Notes under the pieces: generated by a model | Told to the model about the DNA's origin: nothing | Seen by the model: the letters and a program-made list of their open reading frames with translations, nothing else | Databases searched by the model: none | Translations under genes and position numbers: made by a program | Shown: one piece after another, positions 61,513 to 64,000 of the stretch | How positions within the stretch are numbered: the stretch's first letter is position 1 | How the letters are laid out: each line of letters opens with the position of its first letter | Assembly (NCBI GenBank): GCA_014360655.1 | Contig: JACIXC010000008.1 | Location: 1 to 64,000 of the forward strand | DNA: 64,000 nt | Direction of reading: 5' to 3' | Source of the DNA: Actinomycetota bacterium | GTDB lineage: Bacteria > Actinomycetota > Geothermincolia > Geothermincolales > RBG-13-55-18

Positions 61513-62586
61513 ATGGGGCGCAAGGGGCAGAGGGAAAAGCCCCCGGTCACCGCCCGGGAGGCGGACGGCAGCTGGCAGGAGAACGGGCAGGAGAACGGGC
61601 AGGAGAACGGCATCGTCCTCGTGGACCGGGGTCGGCGGGAGGTCCTTTACCTGTCCATCGTGGTGCTCCTCATCCTGGGCATAGCCGTGGTCGTCTACGC
61701 CTTCAACCTGGAGAGGCTCAACGGCCTTTTCAACTCCCAGTACTTCAACAACGTTACCCGCATCGCCCTGGCCCTGCTCATCGTGGCCTTTGCCCTCTAT
61801 CTCATCCGTCGCGAGAGGGACTACAGCCGCCAGTCGGAGGAGGTTTTCAAGAGGCTGAGCAAGACGACTGAGGGGTTGCGCAGGCAGATGGAGGACCTCA
61901 CGGCGCTGCTCGAGGTTTCCAAGCTGGTGGCCATCGCCGACGACCTGCACGCCCGCCTGGAGAAGAAGATGCCACACATGAAGGGGCACTGGAAGCGCGT
62001 GGCCTTCTACTCCGTGGAGATCGCGCGCCGCATGGAGCTGGACGAGGACTACGTGCGCCTGGTGGAAAGGGCGGCCAACCTCATGGATATCGGGATGCTG
62101 CAGGTAGCGGGGGATCTCTCCGAGACCGCCTTCAGGGCGGGGGAGCTTGTCCCCGCCGACAAGGAGCTGATCAAGCAACATCCCCGGCTGGGTGCGGAGA
62201 TGTTGGCGGCCATCCGTCCCAACTGGGAACTCATCCCGCTGGTGCGAAGCCACCACGAGTGGTGGAACGGGATGGGATACCCGGACGGCCTGAAGGGCGA
62301 GTCCATCCCCCTGGGAGCCCGCATCCTCAGCGTGGCGGACGCCTTCGTGGCCATGACCTCCTGGCGCGCCTACCGCGAGGTCATGGAGGTCAAGGAGGCC
62401 ATCGGGGAGATAAACGCCTACAGCGGGGTGCAGTTCGATCCCCGGGTGGTCAACGCCTTTCTGGCGGTGATGACGCCGCGCATATACGCCATGGATGCGG
62501 ACGAGGCCGGGAGGGAGGAGGTCAGGCTGCTCAGGGAGATAAACCTGCAGCAACCCTCGACGGGCGGGAGCCACCACCCCATCTAG
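61513..62586 (+). CDS. Membrane HD-GYP-like protein with a broken HD site
   Basis: 357 residues. An Asn/Glu/Gly repeat (ENGQ x3, residues 23-33) leads to two transmembrane helices (47-63 and 83-98), a coiled linker and an HD-GYP domain (about 150-330). The HHEWWNGMGYPDG signature is intact, but where the catalytic HDxGK should stand the protein reads N-L-M-D-I-G-M: Met191 replaces the His and Met195 the Lys. Metal binding is likely impaired, so it may bind but not cleave c-di-GMP. The ATG at 61513 has AAGGAGG five bases upstream. An intact HD-GYP gene lies at 10235. Confidence 0.88.
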   Translation: MGRKGQREKPPVTAREADGSWQENGQENGQENGIVLVDRGRREVLYLSIVVLLILGIAVVVYAFNLERLNGLFNSQYFNNVTRIALALLIVAFALYLIRRERDYSRQSEEVFKRLSKTTEGLRRQMEDLTALLEVSKLVAIADDLHARLEKKMPHMKGHWKRVAFYSVEIARRMELDEDYVRLVERAANLMDIGMLQVAGDLSETAFRAGELVPADKELIKQHPRLGAEMLAAIRPNWELIPLVRSHHEWWNGMGYPDGLKGESIPLGARILSVADAFVAMTSWRAYREVMEVKEAIGEINAYSGVQFDPRVVNAFLAVMTPRIYAMDADEAGREEVRLLREINLQQPSTGGSHHPI

Positions 62587-62945
62587 GCTTCCCCTGCCGA
62601 TCCCGGGAGGGCGTTGCCCGCGCCCGCATGGACGCGAGAAAAGGCTTTCTATCCCGGGGTCACCCTCGATCGCTTTGCCCGCGCCCGCGTAGATGCGAGA
62701 CGACCCGCGCGGATGCAGTGCCGCGCTTACGCGGGTGCAAGACCGCCTGCAGGGACCCGACCCCACCGGGGGGACCGTGACAGGAGACCCGGGCATGCGG
62801 CTTACCATCGCCTGCACGCCATACTCGCTGGAACTTGCGAGTAGGGCATGAGGTCCCGCGGGAAACCCCCCACGCCTTTCTCGCGTCGAAGTGAATATGA
62901 TATTTTAGAGCGGCGGACTTCCGCGGGTGAGATCAAGGAGACTGC
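62587..62945. other. Intergenic region with promoter for the lipoprotein gene
   Basis: No gene. GCCCGCGCCCGC repeats at about 62620 and 62679, each followed by a GATGCGAGA-like word. AATATGATATTTTAGAGC at 62894-62911 holds a likely -10 (TATGAT) about 40 bases before the next ATG. Confidence 0.4.
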
Positions 62946-63809
62946 ATGAGACACAAGGTGGGGTTTGCGGCCCTGGTCCTAATGGCGGCGGGCACGGCAC
63001 TGATCATCGTCGCCTGCGGGGGAGGCAATCCGGAGGGCCTGCTCAAGCGGGAGGTGCCTGAGAACGCCACTCCCGAGAAGATCATGCTTGAGGGCCTGAA
63101 CGCCACCGACGAGGTGCGCAGCCTCCACTACATATTCGACTACTCCTTCCTCATCCCTCCCACGGGCAAGCAGCCCTATACCGGCGAGGTCAGGCTGACC
63201 GGGGAGGGGGATTACGACGCCGTGACGGAGAACGCCATGGCCCACCTCTTGTGGTCCACCATCGAGCGCGAGTTCGACTACGTGCTCTACGAGGGCGTGC
63301 AGTACTACCGCGTGGAGGAATCGGGCCCCTGGTACGAGCTCCCGGCCGGCTCCAACCTGAACATCCCGAGCGTGTCGGAGATCACCAGGAACACCGCAGA
63401 GTACATGGACAATTTCCAGAAGATAACCCGCCTCGCGGACGAGGTGGTCAACGGCAGGGATTGTTACCACATCGCCATGGTGCCCAACTTCGACGCCATC
63501 ATGCAGAACGAGGAGTTCCTCAACATGATCAAGGGCGAGCGGGAGGAGCTGGACGAGGAGACCATGGCCAAGCTCGAGGAGATCAAGCGGGAGCTGAAGG
63601 AGGCCAGCGTCAATTACGAGTACTGGTTCGACAAGGAATACCTCGTGCTGCGGCGCACCCTCTACAACATCGAGATGCAGGAGCAGGGGGACGAGAAGAG
63701 CCCCTCCTTCACCGTGAAGGTGATCATGGAGATAGACTTCCCCACCTATAACCAGAAAGTGGTGATAAGCAAGCCGGAACCCACCATGCTGCACAAGGGT
63801 TCCACCTAG
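62946..63809 (+). CDS. Lipoprotein, LolA/LppX-like fold suspected
   Basis: 287 residues. A signal peptide ends in the lipobox IVAC (Cys24) with C-G-G-G, so it is lipid-anchored. The mature part alternates beta strands (R-S-L-H-Y-I-F-D-Y-S-F, E-V-R-L-T-G-E-G-D-Y-D, Y-V-L-Y-E-G-V-Q-Y-Y-R-V) with a helical insert; this strand-rich layout resembles LppX/LprG lipid-binding lipoproteins, but the match is by shape only. AAGGAG lies five bases before the ATG. A second lipoprotein gene follows after 34 bases. Confidence 0.8.
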   Translation: MRHKVGFAALVLMAAGTALIIVACGGGNPEGLLKREVPENATPEKIMLEGLNATDEVRSLHYIFDYSFLIPPTGKQPYTGEVRLTGEGDYDAVTENAMAHLLWSTIEREFDYVLYEGVQYYRVEESGPWYELPAGSNLNIPSVSEITRNTAEYMDNFQKITRLADEVVNGRDCYHIAMVPNFDAIMQNEEFLNMIKGEREELDEETMAKLEEIKRELKEASVNYEYWFDKEYLVLRRTLYNIEMQEQGDEKSPSFTVKVIMEIDFPTYNQKVVISKPEPTMLHKGST

Positions 63810-63843
63810 CAGGCAGGGATGGGGCAGGCGGAGAGGAGGGACC

Positions 63844-64000
63844 TTGCGCGCAAGGGCTTTTCGCGCGTTGCCGTTCTGTTTGCTGGCCGCCGCCGTCGTC
63901 GTGGCGACCCTCGCGGTGGGATGCGGGGGAAAACGCGACTACGGGCGGGAACTGCGGGAGGCGGCGGAGAGGGCCGTGGCCGCGGGGAGCTTCCATGCCC
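63844..64000 (+). CDS. Second lipoprotein, 5' end only (runs off the window)
   Basis: A frame open to the window edge starts at a TTG at 63844, with AGGAGG four bases before it. It begins L-R-A-R-A-F-R-A, has a hydrophobic core (L-P-F-C-L-L-A-A-A-V-V-V-A) and a lipobox (LAVGC-G-G-K), so a lipoprotein is likely. It is close enough to the preceding gene to be cotranscribed; the two may be paralogues. The mature part is not visible. Confidence 0.65.
   Translation, partial: MRARAFRALPFCLLAAAVVVATLAVGCGGKRDYGRELREAAERAVAAGSFHA

Overview
The window is GC-rich bacterial DNA (about two-thirds G+C by eye), densely coded, with many GTG and TTG starts and several promoters whose -10 box lies where transcription would begin at or next to the start codon. 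The gene content points to Actinomycetota, probably a deep-branching, uncultured lineage. The markers are a glucosyl-3-phosphoglycerate synthase, a HelY-type Ski2-like helicase, an IpdAB-like CoA-transferase pair, a PaaK-ACT pair, a free lysine-rich histone-tail protein and leaderless starts. This placement is inference; no 16S rRNA or ribosomal protein gene is present.

Layout. 0-10 kb: the edge of an IS481-type insertion sequence, a two-subunit CoA-transferase, an ECF sigma/anti-sigma pair, and a probable operon of indolepyruvate ferredoxin oxidoreductase (iorA, iorB), gpgS and a HAD phosphatase, the last two fitting glucosylglycerate synthesis. 10-16 kb: a GAF/HD-GYP c-di-GMP phosphodiesterase, a modular repeat cluster, and a cytosolic REC-GAF-histidine kinase overlapping its LuxR-type regulator. 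16-24.5 kb: a 47-residue Cys-rich microprotein, radical SAM protein, MacB-like ABC transporter, NUDIX hydrolase, cysteine desulfurase, TPR protein, old-yellow-enzyme family oxidoreductase and tRNA-Gly(CCC).

24.6-31.6 kb: a minus-strand cluster with an FkbM methyltransferase/GT4 glycosyltransferase/coiled-coil fusion, an asparagine-synthetase-like protein without the glutaminase Cys, a zinc MDR dehydrogenase and an SDR. 31.7-33.2 kb: an array of 125-bp palindromic elements. 33-38 kb: a lipoprotein with two chagasin-type inhibitor domains, a GIY-YIG-like protein, and a membrane pair with a repeat-rich anchored ectodomain. 38-44 kb: class II aldolase, UppS, the histone-tail protein, a single-domain response regulator, nitroreductase and a TtuA-like tRNA thiolase. 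44-47 kb: two paralogous membrane histidine kinases, one lacking the phospho-acceptor His.

47-64 kb: a second repeat cluster, a secreted protein, HelY, a GNAT protein, a secreted subtilase with a domain inserted between catalytic Asp and His and a near-perfect 312-bp tandem duplication at its C-terminus, a haloalkane dehalogenase-like hydrolase, PaaK+ACT, a third repeat cluster, NUDIX+DUF488, a degenerate HD-GYP protein and two lipoproteins, the last cut by the window end.

Recurring themes are signal transduction (five kinase or regulator proteins and two HD-GYP proteins, with one kinase and one HD-GYP degenerate), cell-surface proteins, and three unrelated intergenic repeat families. There is no CRISPR array, no prophage and no recognisable defence island. 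The strongest candidates for undescribed biology are the kinase/pseudokinase pair, the surface-glycan fusion cluster and the modular repeat family.
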